Part shown: positions 1 through 8,148 of the stretch, piece after piece | Position numbering within the stretch: the first letter of the stretch is position 1 | Layout of the letters: every line of letters starts with the position of its first letter | Assembly: GCA_902763615.1 (NCBI GenBank) | Contig: CACWSX010000029.1 | Location: 1-34,521, forward strand | Reading direction: 5' to 3' | DNA length: 34,521 nt | DNA from: an uncultured Prevotellaceae bacterium | GTDB lineage: Bacteria; Bacteroidota; Bacteroidia; Bacteroidales; Bacteroidaceae | The notes under the pieces: model-generated | Seen by the model: only the letters and a program-made list of their open reading frames with translations | Databases searched by the model: none | Told to the model about the DNA's origin: nothing | Made by a program: the position numbers and the translations under genes

Positions 1-288
1 GCGCTCCTTCCTGACGCTGTCCATCTTCTGGTTCCGCGCATCCCTCTGGGAATCGCCCGTTGGGGGAGTGGGCTCAAAGTCGTTCATCAGGGAGCAGAAA
101 ATGCTGACGGTCTTGTGTAGCTTCCCGTCATAATAATATGAAACCTGTCCGCTTCCTCCCAGCGCTGCCACCTTACTCACAAGGCTGTCAATCTTCGGAT
201 TGCCTTTCAGGCGCTCCTGAAGCGTCCCCTGAGCCATCGTGCTGAGGGAGATAAGTATGATACAAAGTGTAAATGTGATTCTTTTCAT
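1..288 (-). CDS. Secreted protein of unknown function, C-terminus cut by window edge
   Basis: The reverse strand opens with ATG at 288 and stays open to the window edge, giving 96 residues without a stop. The first ~20 residues (MKRITFTLCIILISLSTMAQ) form a typical signal peptide with a likely cleavage after the Ala near position 19. The rest is polar and ends in a charged stretch. It begins 25 bp after the stop of the anti-sigma-like gene on the same strand, so it is probably the third gene of the sigma-factor operon and may belong to the envelope function that this sigma controls. I recognise no domain in the visible part. Confidence 0.7.
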   Translation of the reverse strand, partial: MKRITFTLCIILISLSTMAQGTLQERLKGNPKIDSLVSKVAALGGSGQVSYYYDGKLHKTVSIFCSLMNDFEPTPPTGDSQRDARNQKMDSVRKER

Positions 289-313
289 ATCTTGTTCGTC
301 ATTTAGTTGCTGA

Positions 314-922
314 TTAATATTTATCGTCATTGATGGCTATTTCCACTTGCCGAGTCATGCGCTCGCCACGTTGGCGGATTTCTCTTGTCATCTCCTGGTA
401 GTCGGATTGTAAGTTGGCATTCATTCGTGACATCATCTCCATTGCAAAGCGTCGCTCTTCCTCTGCAATGGCTTGTTCCGCAAGGTCTGTCGCGTCGATG
501 ACTTCAGGCTCTGCGATGGGTTTCGTCTGCTTATCTCGTTTTGCCATATAGTGTCTGGGCGTTTTAGTCATCTGAATCATCTCCTTCACCTTTTTCAGTG
601 TGTCATTCATAAGGTGTTGGGTGTTGGGTGTTTGTGGAGTTACTCTTGCGCTGTCGGTCTGTGCTACAAGACTGGGCTCTTCACCGTATTGGTGGTTGAG
701 CGCAATACTCAGAGAGAATAACAAAGCGATGGCGGCAGCAATTCCGATGGCAGGGTATAGCCACATGCGGCGGCACTTGGGCTGTTCGGAACTCACGGTA
801 TCATTTTCCGTGAGTGCTTGCATCACTTTGTCGCAGAAGTCTTCCGACACCTGTGGCTTCAGCCGCTTGGCTTCATGTCGGCGAAGTGCTTCGCGCAGGT
901 CTTTATCGTTCAGTTTGTTCAT
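314..922 (-). CDS. Probable anti-sigma factor, single-pass membrane protein
   Basis: 202 residues. The N-terminal ~50 residues are charged and presumably cytoplasmic, followed by one clear membrane segment near residues 55-75 (MWLYPAIGIAAAIALLFSLS). The C-terminal ~120 residues are polar and rich in Arg, Glu and Met and would lie outside the cytoplasm. The gene starts inside the end of the ECF sigma gene (20-bp overlap), which indicates translational coupling. Size, topology and position fit the anti-sigma partners of ECF factors in Bacteroidales. I see no HxxxCxxC zinc motif of the ZAS type, so the assignment rests on context and topology. Confidence 0.6.
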   Translation of the reverse strand: MNKLNDKDLREALRRHEAKRLKPQVSEDFCDKVMQALTENDTVSSEQPKCRRMWLYPAIGIAAAIALLFSLSIALNHQYGEEPSLVAQTDSARVTPQTPNTQHLMNDTLKKVKEMIQMTKTPRHYMAKRDKQTKPIAEPEVIDATDLAEQAIAEEERRFAMEMMSRMNANLQSDYQEMTREIRQRGERMTRQVEIAINDDKY

Positions 923-1496
923 TTTCCTTTTGTTTAATCATCCTTAATAGTTTCTTTCTGATTCTGTGGAGCCTTACGCCTAAGGCGTTTGACTCCGCAT
1001 CCATAATAAAGGCGATTTCTCGCAACGGTCGGTCCTCATAATAATAGAGGTGTATCAGCATCCGTTCGTCGGGTGGTAGGTCGTCGAGGGCCTCTTCCAT
1101 CAACGCGATCCGCTCTTCGCGGCCTGAGGAAAGTTCCTCTTCTTCAACGTCATCCTGCGACAATGGCAACTCGTCGATGCTCGTCCAGTAGAGCCGCTTG
1201 CGCTTCAGGTGATTCAGCGATTCGTGATAGGCGATGCGACACACCCACGTAAGGAACGATGACTGGCCCGCAAAGGAGTCGAGACTCCGGAAGGCCTTGA
1301 CGAAAGCGTCCTGTGCTACTTCCTCAGCATCGGCGATATCGGCCACCATATGCGAGGTGAAGTCGAGCACCTGCTGCGAGTACTGCCTGACAAAGTAGGC
1401 ATATTCCGCCGCTGAGGCTTTGCCCTCTCCAGCCAGCCTGCAGTCAATGATCCGCCTGATGCGCTGTTGTTCGCCGATGTCCATTATTTGACTCAT
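903..1496 (-). CDS. ECF-type RNA polymerase sigma-70 factor
   Basis: 197 residues. Region 2 is visible around residues 35-100, including DAEEVAQDAFVKAFRSL and the -10-recognition part FLTWVCRIAYHESLNHLKR. Region 4 with its helix-turn-helix lies around residues 138-190 (LDDLPPDERMLIHLYYYED, then LREIAFIMD and LGVRLHRIRKKL). There is no region 1 or 3, as expected of ECF factors. It would direct polymerase to a small regulon, probably held inactive by the membrane protein encoded next to it. The ATG at 1496 lies 17 nt after a TAGTTTTG box on the same strand, which supports the start. The stimulus cannot be read from the sequence. Confidence 0.93.
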   Translation of the reverse strand: MSQIMDIGEQQRIRRIIDCRLAGEGKASAAEYAYFVRQYSQQVLDFTSHMVADIADAEEVAQDAFVKAFRSLDSFAGQSSFLTWVCRIAYHESLNHLKRKRLYWTSIDELPLSQDDVEEEELSSGREERIALMEEALDDLPPDERMLIHLYYYEDRPLREIAFIMDAESNALGVRLHRIRKKLLRMIKQKENEQTER

Positions 1497-1512
1497 TCTA
1501 CTTAATAGACAA

Positions 1513-1520
1513 CAAAACTA
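1513..1520 (-). promoter_or_regulatory. -7 box of the ECF sigma operon
   Basis: On the reverse strand the sequence TAGTTTTG matches the Bacteroidota -7 consensus TAnnTTTG, 16 nt before the sigma-factor ATG. No clear TTG -33 element sits 19-20 nt upstream; the region there is A/T-rich. Confidence 0.5.
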
Positions 1521-1613
1521 CTAAAATATTACGTAAAAAGAGATATTTTTTCAGAAAAACAGACGTATATTACTTTTTTTACCTTTTTACCTTTCTATTT
1601 CTTACTTTTTTCG

Positions 1614-1621
1614 TACCTTTG
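1614..1621 (+). promoter_or_regulatory. -7 box of the yicC-gmk-nadD operon
   Basis: TACCTTTG fits TAnnTTTG and is preceded by a long pyrimidine/T-rich stretch. It lies 29 nt before the yicC ATG at 1651 and is the only good promoter seen for the operon that follows. The -33 position holds TTT rather than TTG. Confidence 0.6.
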
Positions 1622-1650
1622 TGCCCAAATTATAAATAGGTACGCAAGAT

Positions 1651-2526
1651 ATGATACAATCAATGACTGGCTACGGCAATGTAGTCGTGGCTTACAAGGA
1701 CAAGAAAATTCATGTGGAAATCAAGTCGCTGAACTCCAAACAGCTCGACTTACAGACGCGCATCGCTCCCCTCTATCGCGAGAAGGAGATGGAGTGCAGA
1801 GCAATGGTGGCAGAGGCCCTGATCCGTGGAAAGGTGGACATGAGCGTGTGGATAGAAAAGGAGAGTGCAGTAGATGCCACTCCCGTGAACGCTGCGCTCG
1901 TGGAAAACTACTATCACCAGTTGAAGGACGTGGCCCAGAAGGTGGGCATTCCTGAGCCCCAAGACTGGTTGTACACGCTGACCCGTATGCCTGACGTGCT
2001 GACGAAGACGGATGTGGAGACACTCGAAGATGAGGAATGGGCTATCGTGAAAGGGGCTGTAGCCGATGCGCTGAAAAATCTTGTGGACTTCCGCAAGCAG
2101 GAGGGTGCCGCCCTTGAAAAGAAATTTGCGGAGAAGATAGACAACATCGCCCAACTGTTGGTTGACATCGAGCCTTACGAGAAGGGACGTGTGGAGAAAA
2201 TCAAAACCCGCATCGAGGGCGGTCTGAAGCAGATTCCCGATGTAGAATACGACAAGAATCGTCTGGAGCAGGAGTTGATCTACTACATTGAGAAACTCGA
2301 CATCAGCGAGGAGAAGCAACGTCTGGCCAATCACCTGAAGTATTTCCGCGAGACGATGGCAGAGCCTGCCGGACAAGGCAAGAAGCTTGGCTTCATTGCT
2401 CAGGAGATGGGACGTGAGATTAATACGACGGGCTCGAAGAGCAATCAGGCCGAAATGCAGAACATTGTGGTGAAGATGAAGGACGAGCTCGAACAGATCA
2501 AGGAGCAAGTGCTGAATGCACTTTAG
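1651..2526 (+). CDS. yicC: YicC/YloC family endoribonuclease
   Basis: 291 residues, the usual length of the family. The start MIQSMTGYG with the VEIKSLNSK motif near residues 22-30 is the conserved YicC N-terminus. The C-terminal DUF1732 part is recognisable by EMGREINTTGSKSN around residues 250-265. YicC/YloC proteins are metal-dependent endoribonucleases implicated in RNA turnover. It is first in the operon, 24 bp before gmk; yicC next to gmk is a widely conserved order. A long antisense reading frame (1750-2508 on the minus strand) is a codon-bias shadow of this gene. Confidence 0.93.
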   Translation: MIQSMTGYGNVVVAYKDKKIHVEIKSLNSKQLDLQTRIAPLYREKEMECRAMVAEALIRGKVDMSVWIEKESAVDATPVNAALVENYYHQLKDVAQKVGIPEPQDWLYTLTRMPDVLTKTDVETLEDEEWAIVKGAVADALKNLVDFRKQEGAALEKKFAEKIDNIAQLLVDIEPYEKGRVEKIKTRIEGGLKQIPDVEYDKNRLEQELIYYIEKLDISEEKQRLANHLKYFRETMAEPAGQGKKLGFIAQEMGREINTTGSKSNQAEMQNIVVKMKDELEQIKEQVLNAL

Positions 2527-2529
2527 AAG

Positions 2530-2550
2530 AAGGAGAGAAGGAGTAAGGAG
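2530..2550 (+). promoter_or_regulatory. Triple AAGGAG ribosome-binding region before gmk
   Basis: AAGGAG occurs at 2530-2535, 2538-2543 and 2545-2550, directly before the gmk ATG at 2551. Only the middle copy (7 nt spacing) is well placed for a Shine-Dalgarno role; the last touches the ATG. The 7-8 nt repetition resembles the 7-bp purine arrays elsewhere in the window. Confidence 0.5.
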
Positions 2551-3132
2551 ATGAGTAGAGGAAAGTTGATTATCATAAGTGCGCCAAGCGGAACGGGAAA
2601 GTCAACGATTATCGGATGGCTGATGAAGGAGCATCCGGAGCTGAATCTGGCATTCTCGATATCCTGTACGTCGAGGCCGCCAAGAGGTACGGAACAGAAT
2701 GGTGTGGAGTATTTCTTCCTGACACCAGAGGAGTTTCGCCAGAGGATAGATAACGATGAGTTCCTGGAGTATGAGGAGGTCTATGAGGGCCGCTTCTATG
2801 GTACGCTGAAGGCTCAGGTAGAGCGTCAGTTGGAGGCAGGACAAAATGTGGTGTTCGACGTCGACGTGAAAGGTGGCGTGAACATCAAGAATTATTATGG
2901 CGACGAGGCGATGAGTCTGTTTATCCAGCCTCCCTCGATTGCAGAACTGCGCAAGCGGCTCGAAGGTCGCGGTACAGATGCGCCAGAAGTCATCGACCAG
3001 CGCATTGCAAGGGCGGAGTTCGAACTGACCTTCGCTGACAAGTTCGATAAGATCGTCGTCAATGATGACTTGGCTCAGGCTAAGGCCGATGCCTTGCAGC
3101 TGGTAAAAGACTTCCTTACTACATCTTTATGA
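2551..3132 (+). CDS. gmk: Guanylate kinase
   Basis: 193 residues. The P-loop APSGTGKST is at residues 11-19. The GMP-binding region follows with SISCTSRPPRGTEQNGVEYFF near 37-57 and the conserved EYEEVYEGRFYGT near 74-86. It phosphorylates GMP (and dGMP) to the diphosphate using ATP in the cytoplasm, supplying GTP synthesis. The stop codon overlaps the nadD start (ATGA at 3129), so the two are translationally coupled. The preceding purine-rich stretch supplies the ribosome-binding site. Confidence 0.97.
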   Translation: MSRGKLIIISAPSGTGKSTIIGWLMKEHPELNLAFSISCTSRPPRGTEQNGVEYFFLTPEEFRQRIDNDEFLEYEEVYEGRFYGTLKAQVERQLEAGQNVVFDVDVKGGVNIKNYYGDEAMSLFIQPPSIAELRKRLEGRGTDAPEVIDQRIARAEFELTFADKFDKIVVNDDLAQAKADALQLVKDFLTTSL

Positions 3133-3686
3133 TTCGAACGGGGATCTTTGGGGGATCGTTTAATCCCATTCATAAGGGACATATCTCATTGGCACAGCAG
3201 TTGCGGAAACGGGCCGGGCTTGATGAGGTGTGGTTGATGGTGTCGCCCCAGAACCCCTTGAAACAGTCGGCTGATCTGCTCGACGACAACCTCCGGATGG
3301 AGATGGCCCGTTTGGCCCTCGAAGGCGTAGAGGGCATCGTGGCCAGCGATTACGAAATGCATCTGCCCAAACCTTCCTATACTTGGAACACGCTCCAGGC
3401 GCTTTCGAAAGACTATCCCGACCGTGAGTTCGTACTCCTGATGGGAGGCGACAACTGGGCACTCTTCAACCGTTGGTATCATCATGAGGATATCGCTGCC
3501 AACTATCAGATCTTCGTCTATGACAGAACCCCAGGCGAACCTGGCTTCATCGATATTTCGAGTACAGAGATACGGGAGCGCATCAAGGCTGGTAAGGGCA
3601 TCAAGAGACTGGTGCCAAAGGTGGTAGCGGATTTTATCAAAGAAAAAGGGTTATATTTAGAGGAAAAACGTGAGAAGGAAAGGTAA
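3129..3686 (+). CDS. nadD: Nicotinate-nucleotide adenylyltransferase
   Basis: 185 residues, close to the usual ~190. The nucleotidyltransferase signature GIFGGSFNPIHKGH occupies residues 5-18, and the C-terminal ISSTEIRERI motif near 141-150 binds the ATP phosphates. The enzyme joins nicotinate mononucleotide and ATP to make deamido-NAD in NAD synthesis. It overlaps gmk by 4 nt (ATGA) and the next gene by 17 nt. The last ~10 residues are strongly charged (EEKREKER) and coincide with the ribosome-binding region of the following gene. Confidence 0.95.
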   Translation: MIRTGIFGGSFNPIHKGHISLAQQLRKRAGLDEVWLMVSPQNPLKQSADLLDDNLRMEMARLALEGVEGIVASDYEMHLPKPSYTWNTLQALSKDYPDREFVLLMGGDNWALFNRWYHHEDIAANYQIFVYDRTPGEPGFIDISSTEIRERIKAGKGIKRLVPKVVADFIKEKGLYLEEKREKER

Positions 3687-5508
3687 AACACATATCAATC
3701 CCCTGAAGTGGATAGGCTATCTGTTCAGTCCGATTCAGAAAAACGGCGCATTCTTCGTGTTTATGTTTGCGCTGGGATGGATCTGTACCCAATACGAAAT
3801 CATGCCCTATTACCTGAGGAACAAAGGTGCCGAGCCTTACGAACTGTCGATGCCTGAGCTGTTCCTCGATATCTATATCGTCTGTGCCCTACTGATGCTC
3901 ATCCCAAAGAAAATCCGCATCTGGGTAAAGGCATTGCTCTATGTCTTCCTATACGGACTGGCGCTGGTAGATATGTTCTGCTATGAGCGCTTCGAGTCGA
4001 CACTCACGCCCACGATGCTGATGCTGGCAATGGAAACTACAAGTCAGGAAGCCAAAGAATTCCTCTCAGGCTATCTCTCTTGGGACACCGTCAAGACAAA
4101 CGTGGGCTGGATTCTATTGCTGATGGCTGTTCATGTCGTTTGGACTTTTGTCAGGCTTCTCGCAAAAAAAATGAGCAGACGGATACTTCTACCCAAGCTT
4201 CACGAGTCAGTCTATATTATTCCGAAACTGCTGATCGGATTGCTCACTGCCTGGTGTCTGTATAGCGCCATCTCTCAGACGTGGAATAATAAGATGGCCA
4301 TACGTCGGCTCTTCGCGTGTGAAACCATTGGACAAGTGGAACACGAACTGAACAAGAAGGACAAAGCAAATCTCTATATCCCCGTCTATCGTCTGGCCTT
4401 CGGCCTTTATGCCAATGGGTTGGCCGATACTCAGATAGACCAGTTGGAGGTGACGAGCGACAAGATTCAGGTAGACAGTTGCAGCTATCGCGTGCCCAAC
4501 ATCGTGTTGGTGATTGGCGAGAGCTATAACAAGCACCATAGTCAGCTTTATGGCTACGACAAGGCAACGACACCTCGACAGATGGCGCTCGAAGCAGAGG
4601 GCAGTCTGGTGAAATATACGGATGTGGTATCGACGTGGAACCTGACGAGTTTTGTGTTCAAGCACCTGTTCTCGCTCTATGCTGTAGGCGACTCAGGCGA
4701 GTGGTGCGACCAACCGCTCTTCCCAGAGGTATTCCGAAAGGCAGGCTATCATGTAACCTTCGTCACCAACCAGTTTGAGCCTAAGGCCAAAGATGCTGTG
4801 TATGACTTCAGTGGCGGATTCTTCTTGAACGACCCAGAACTGAGTCAGCGACAGTTTGACAGCCATAACACGAAAACACATCGTTTCGATGACGGTGTAA
4901 TCAAGGAATATGATGCCCTGAAGGATTCGACCATCAAGCACAATCTCGTGATTCTGCATCTGATGGGCTCGCATGTGGACTATCGCGCCCGTTATCCGCA
5001 AAAGACAAATACCGTATTTACGCCACAGATGTACAACCGTCCTGAACTCTCAGACCAGCAGAAACAGATACTGGCGCATTATGACAACTCGCTGCGCTAT
5101 AATGACTCCATTGTGGCTGTTGTCACACAACGGTTCATCGACAAGGATGCTGTGGTAATCTATGTGCCCGATCATGGTGAGGAGATCTTCGACGACAGTC
5201 CATATATGTATGGTCGCATGCATAGTGCCAACATCGACTACCGTCTGGCTCGCAATGAAATGGAGATTCCTTTCTGGATATGGGGCTCACCACAGTATCG
5301 TGAAAATCACCCTTATGGTTGGCTAGCGATACAAAATGCCAAGAATCGTCCGTTGATGATCGATGCATTGCCCCATTTGCTGATGTATCTGGGTGGCATC
5401 TCTACCCCACTCTATCGTGAGGAACTGAATGTGATCAGTCCCAAGTACGACGAGAAGCGCCCGAGAATCCTGAAAGGCGAGACTGACTATAACACACTCA
5501 AGAAATGA
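3670..5508 (+). CDS. Phosphoethanolamine-transferase-like membrane sulfatase-fold protein
   Basis: 612 residues. About five membrane segments fill the first ~210 residues, followed by a large extracytoplasmic alkaline-phosphatase/sulfatase-fold domain. Seen there are NIVLVIGESYNKHHSQLYGY (277-296), with the Glu expected to bind metal, the probable nucleophile region STWNLTSF around 321-328, and VPDHGEE near 499-505. This is the architecture of EptA-type enzymes, which move phosphoethanolamine from phosphatidylethanolamine to lipid A or glycans. The start is GTG at 3670 inside the nadD end; the product begins MRRKGK. The exact acceptor is unknown. Coupling to acyltransferases downstream suggests envelope glycolipid modification. 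Confidence 0.8.
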   Translation: MRRKGKTHINPLKWIGYLFSPIQKNGAFFVFMFALGWICTQYEIMPYYLRNKGAEPYELSMPELFLDIYIVCALLMLIPKKIRIWVKALLYVFLYGLALVDMFCYERFESTLTPTMLMLAMETTSQEAKEFLSGYLSWDTVKTNVGWILLLMAVHVVWTFVRLLAKKMSRRILLPKLHESVYIIPKLLIGLLTAWCLYSAISQTWNNKMAIRRLFACETIGQVEHELNKKDKANLYIPVYRLAFGLYANGLADTQIDQLEVTSDKIQVDSCSYRVPNIVLVIGESYNKHHSQLYGYDKATTPRQMALEAEGSLVKYTDVVSTWNLTSFVFKHLFSLYAVGDSGEWCDQPLFPEVFRKAGYHVTFVTNQFEPKAKDAVYDFSGGFFLNDPELSQRQFDSHNTKTHRFDDGVIKEYDALKDSTIKHNLVILHLMGSHVDYRARYPQKTNTVFTPQMYNRPELSDQQKQILAHYDNSLRYNDSIVAVVTQRFIDKDAVVIYVPDHGEEIFDDSPYMYGRMHSANIDYRLARNEMEIPFWIWGSPQYRENHPYGWLAIQNAKNRPLMIDALPHLLMYLGGISTPLYREELNVISPKYDEKRPRILKGETDYNTLKK

Positions 5509-6587
5509 AGGAACTGCTGACCAGGAATGAATGTACGGCGATGAGGGGAATAGCCATTCTGGCCATCGTTCTGCACAACTACTGCCACTTTATCAGCAAG
5601 ATTGTGCAAGAGAACGAATATCAGTTCTTTGTTTCGCACAATGAGCAATTGTGGCAGGTTATCAGCCATCCGGATGAGTTGCTGCCCATACATTTGTTTT
5701 CGTTCTTCGGGCATTATGGCGTACCTGTCTTCCTGTTTCTGAGCGGCTATGGACTCGTCAGGAAATACGAGACCTCGGACGACTCCTGTCCTCCTGTGAG
5801 ATTTGTGCGCTACAACTATCTTAAACTGTTGAGGATGCTGATTGTGGGTTTCTCGCTGTTTATCTGTGTGGATATGGTGACGCCTGGACGCTTCCAATTC
5901 CATTGGGACAACGTCATTGCCCAGCTGCTGATGTACATCAACGTACTGCCTGAGCCAGAAAAGACCATCTGGCCTGGCATCTACTGGTTCTTCGGACTGA
6001 TGATGGAGTTTTATATCGTCTATCGCCTGCTGCTCTATCGTCGCAGTTCGTGGATTGCCGTTGCTTTGATAGTAGTATGCTGGCTATTGCAGGCTTTCTG
6101 CGATCCTGAAGGCGAGACACTCAACAGATTGCGCTACAACTGCATCGGCGGCCTGCTTCCCTTCGGATTAGGTATTATCGCTGCAAGAGTACGAACCCTT
6201 CGGACTGGCAGTACGACCCCTACGGACTCAGCGTACGCTCCTTACGGACCAATCCTTTGGCTACTGGTATTCATTCTCTCTGTGGCGCTTGTCTTCGCCA
6301 TGAGTTTCAACTTCTATACTTGGTTACTCTGGATACCAGTCTTTATCATCCTTGGTACCATCGCTTTGGTGAAGGCGATGCCAAAGTGGATGCTCAGCAT
6401 CGTCACTTGGTTCGGAAACATCTCTGCCGCTATGTTCGTGGCCCATCCGATAGCCAGAAAACTCTTTATCACCGTTGCCTGGAAACAGGATATCTACGAC
6501 GGACTGATGCTTTACATCATCGCTGTGATTGCTATCTCGTGGGCTGTCAAGCAACTGATTGACCGTATTCCCCAACCCAAGCTATGA
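5505..6587 (+). CDS. Acyltransferase family 3 membrane protein (with in-frame repeat insertion)
   Basis: 360 residues with about ten membrane segments. The N-terminal MRGIAILAIVLHNYCHF (from residue ~13), with its conserved His, and the FFGHYGVPVFLFLSGYGL block are typical of acyltransferase-3 proteins, which O-acylate surface glycans from inside the membrane. It overlaps both neighbours by ATGA. A 66-bp stretch (6188-6253) made of three 22-bp units encodes about residues 228-250 in a loop between membrane segments; that part is Thr/Arg/Tyr-rich and looks inserted. The sugar acceptor cannot be deduced. Confidence 0.85.
   Translation: MKELLTRNECTAMRGIAILAIVLHNYCHFISKIVQENEYQFFVSHNEQLWQVISHPDELLPIHLFSFFGHYGVPVFLFLSGYGLVRKYETSDDSCPPVRFVRYNYLKLLRMLIVGFSLFICVDMVTPGRFQFHWDNVIAQLLMYINVLPEPEKTIWPGIYWFFGLMMEFYIVYRLLLYRRSSWIAVALIVVCWLLQAFCDPEGETLNRLRYNCIGGLLPFGLGIIAARVRTLRTGSTTPTDSAYAPYGPILWLLVFILSVALVFAMSFNFYTWLLWIPVFIILGTIALVKAMPKWMLSIVTWFGNISAAMFVAHPIARKLFITVAWKQDIYDGLMLYIIAVIAISWAVKQLIDRIPQPKL
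6188..6253 (+). repeat. Three 22-bp tandem units inside an acyltransferase gene
   Basis: Units start at 6188, 6210 and 6232. The first 19 bases read AGTACGAACCCTTCGGACT, AGTACGACCCCTACGGACT and CGTACGCTCCTTACGGACC. The period is exactly 22 bp; because 3 x 22 = 66, the frame is preserved. Each unit is itself an imperfect inverted repeat (AGTaCG and CGgACT arms). Confidence 0.75.
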
Positions 6588-7567
6588 AGATCAAGGATAT
6601 AGAGCTGGCCAACATAAGTCGCTATCGCAGCGAACTGATGGGAGCTGCTATGCTGTTCATCATACTTTTCCACGTGCCTCTGGATCGCAGTAATGAGTTC
6701 TTTGGTCTGAGGCGATGTGGAAATGTGGGCGTCGACATGTTTCTTTTCCTGAGCGGCATCGGCCTTTGGTTCTCATGGGTAAAGAACCCGTCTGTCTGGC
6801 AATTCTATAAGCGGAGGCTTCTGCGCATCTATCCTGCCTGGCTGGTGATGGCGGCACTTTACTATCTGCCAAGATTCGATTGGCAACAAGGCGACTATAT
6901 CGACTTGATTGGCGACATCAGCATCAACTGGGACTTCTGGTTGAACGACGAACTGACTTTCTGGTATATTCCAGCCATTATGATGCTCTATCTCTGGGCA
7001 CCACCTTATATGCGTCTGATTCAGAAACATCCTTTCTACCGATGGCTGCCTGTGCTGATGATCCTGTGGTGTATCTGGGTACAATGGATTGCACCGCTGC
7101 ATCAGGCTGTGGGGCATATCGAGATATTCTGGAGTCGCGTACCAATCTTCTTTATAGGCATCAACTGTGGCGAATTGGTCAGACGGGAAACAAAAATCGA
7201 CGGAGCAGGCATCTGGCTCGTCCTCATGCTTTTTCTGGCCACTTTCAGTTCGTGTATCTATCTTGAGCAGATGACTCACGGACGATTCCCGCTGTTTGTT
7301 GAGCGGATGATTTATATCCCGTTTACGATGACGCTCATCCTGATGCTGAATCGCGTGTTCCGTCGCACTCCAAAATGGTTCAATCGCTTCTGCGCTTTCT
7401 TCGGAGCACTTAGTCTGGAGGCCTATCTGATACACTATCACTTTGTGATGACGTATATCGTGCCCTATCATTTGGGGTATTGGCTCACGGCTCTGCTTAC
7501 TATCGTGATAACGATCCCTTTGGCCTGGCTGTTGCAGAAGGCATTAAAACTTGTGGTAAGAATATGA
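6584..7567 (+). CDS. Second acyltransferase family 3 membrane protein
   Basis: 327 residues and about ten membrane segments. The N-terminus carries the conserved Arg/His pair of the family (YRSELMGAAMLFIILFHVPL near residues 13-32) and the NVGVDMFLFLSGIGL block near 47-61. It would transfer an acyl group to a glycan or lipid in the inner membrane. It overlaps the first acyltransferase and the HAD gene by ATGA on both sides, so it is translated with them. The two acyltransferases are only distantly alike and probably have different acceptors or positions. Confidence 0.83.
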   Translation: MKIKDIELANISRYRSELMGAAMLFIILFHVPLDRSNEFFGLRRCGNVGVDMFLFLSGIGLWFSWVKNPSVWQFYKRRLLRIYPAWLVMAALYYLPRFDWQQGDYIDLIGDISINWDFWLNDELTFWYIPAIMMLYLWAPPYMRLIQKHPFYRWLPVLMILWCIWVQWIAPLHQAVGHIEIFWSRVPIFFIGINCGELVRRETKIDGAGIWLVLMLFLATFSSCIYLEQMTHGRFPLFVERMIYIPFTMTLILMLNRVFRRTPKWFNRFCAFFGALSLEAYLIHYHFVMTYIVPYHLGYWLTALLTIVITIPLAWLLQKALKLVVRI

Positions 7568-8148
7568 AAAAGATCTACGCCTTCGACTTCGACGGAACGC
7601 TCACCACCAAGGATACTTTGCTGGTGTTTATCCGCTATGCCTGTGGATTCTGGCTCTTTGCTTTGGGATTTCTGCGCTACTCGCCTTTGCTGGTGCTGAT
7701 GAAGCTGGGACTTTATCCTAACTGGAAGGTCAAGCAGAAGGTCTTTTCATTTTTCTTCAAGGGCATGACGATAGAGGCCTTCGATGACCTCTGCCAGCGA
7801 TTTGCGCAAGACAATCTGCATCTGCTCCGTTCGCAAGGCATCAAGACGCTGATGCAGGCTCAGGACGATGGGGCTGAAGTTGTGATCGTGAGTGCATCCA
7901 TCGACAATTGGGTAAAGCCTTTCTTTGCAGACGTAACCGTTCTCGGCACCCAGATTGAGGTGAATAATGGTGTTCTGACTGGTCGTTTCCTGACTAAGAA
8001 CTGTTATGGTCAGGAGAAAGTGAATCGTATTCTCGCCCGCTATCCGCATCGTGAAGACTATCATCTGACAGCCTATGGCGACAGTCGGGGCGATAAGGAA
8101 CTGTTGGCTTTTGCTGATGAATCGCATTACAAACCCTTTAGCGCATGA
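7564..8148 (+). CDS. HAD-IB family phosphatase
   Basis: 194 residues when started at ATG 7564, which overlaps the preceding stop as ATGA; an earlier in-frame start would extend it into the previous gene without reason. Motif I is AFDFDGTLTTKDT (residues 6-18, nucleophile Asp8, acid Asp10), motif II VIVSAS, and motif III-IV YGDSRGDKELL near residue 174. The cap is a short hydrophobic insertion (FWLFALGFLRYSPLLVL) suggesting membrane contact. Such proteins dephosphorylate phosphoserine-like or phospholipid substrates. Within this operon a lipid or glycolipid intermediate is plausible, but the substrate is not visible. Confidence 0.82.
   Translation: MKKIYAFDFDGTLTTKDTLLVFIRYACGFWLFALGFLRYSPLLVLMKLGLYPNWKVKQKVFSFFFKGMTIEAFDDLCQRFAQDNLHLLRSQGIKTLMQAQDDGAEVVIVSASIDNWVKPFFADVTVLGTQIEVNNGVLTGRFLTKNCYGQEKVNRILARYPHREDYHLTAYGDSRGDKELLAFADESHYKPFSA

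Noticed and set aside
1750-2508. 252-codon antisense reading frame opposite yicC
   Set aside because: It is fully contained in yicC in a mirrored frame, has no promoter or ribosome-binding site and no recognisable domain; it follows from codon bias.
6188-6253. CRISPR array
   Set aside because: The three 22-bp units are adjacent without spacers and lie in a coding frame; no cas genes are near.
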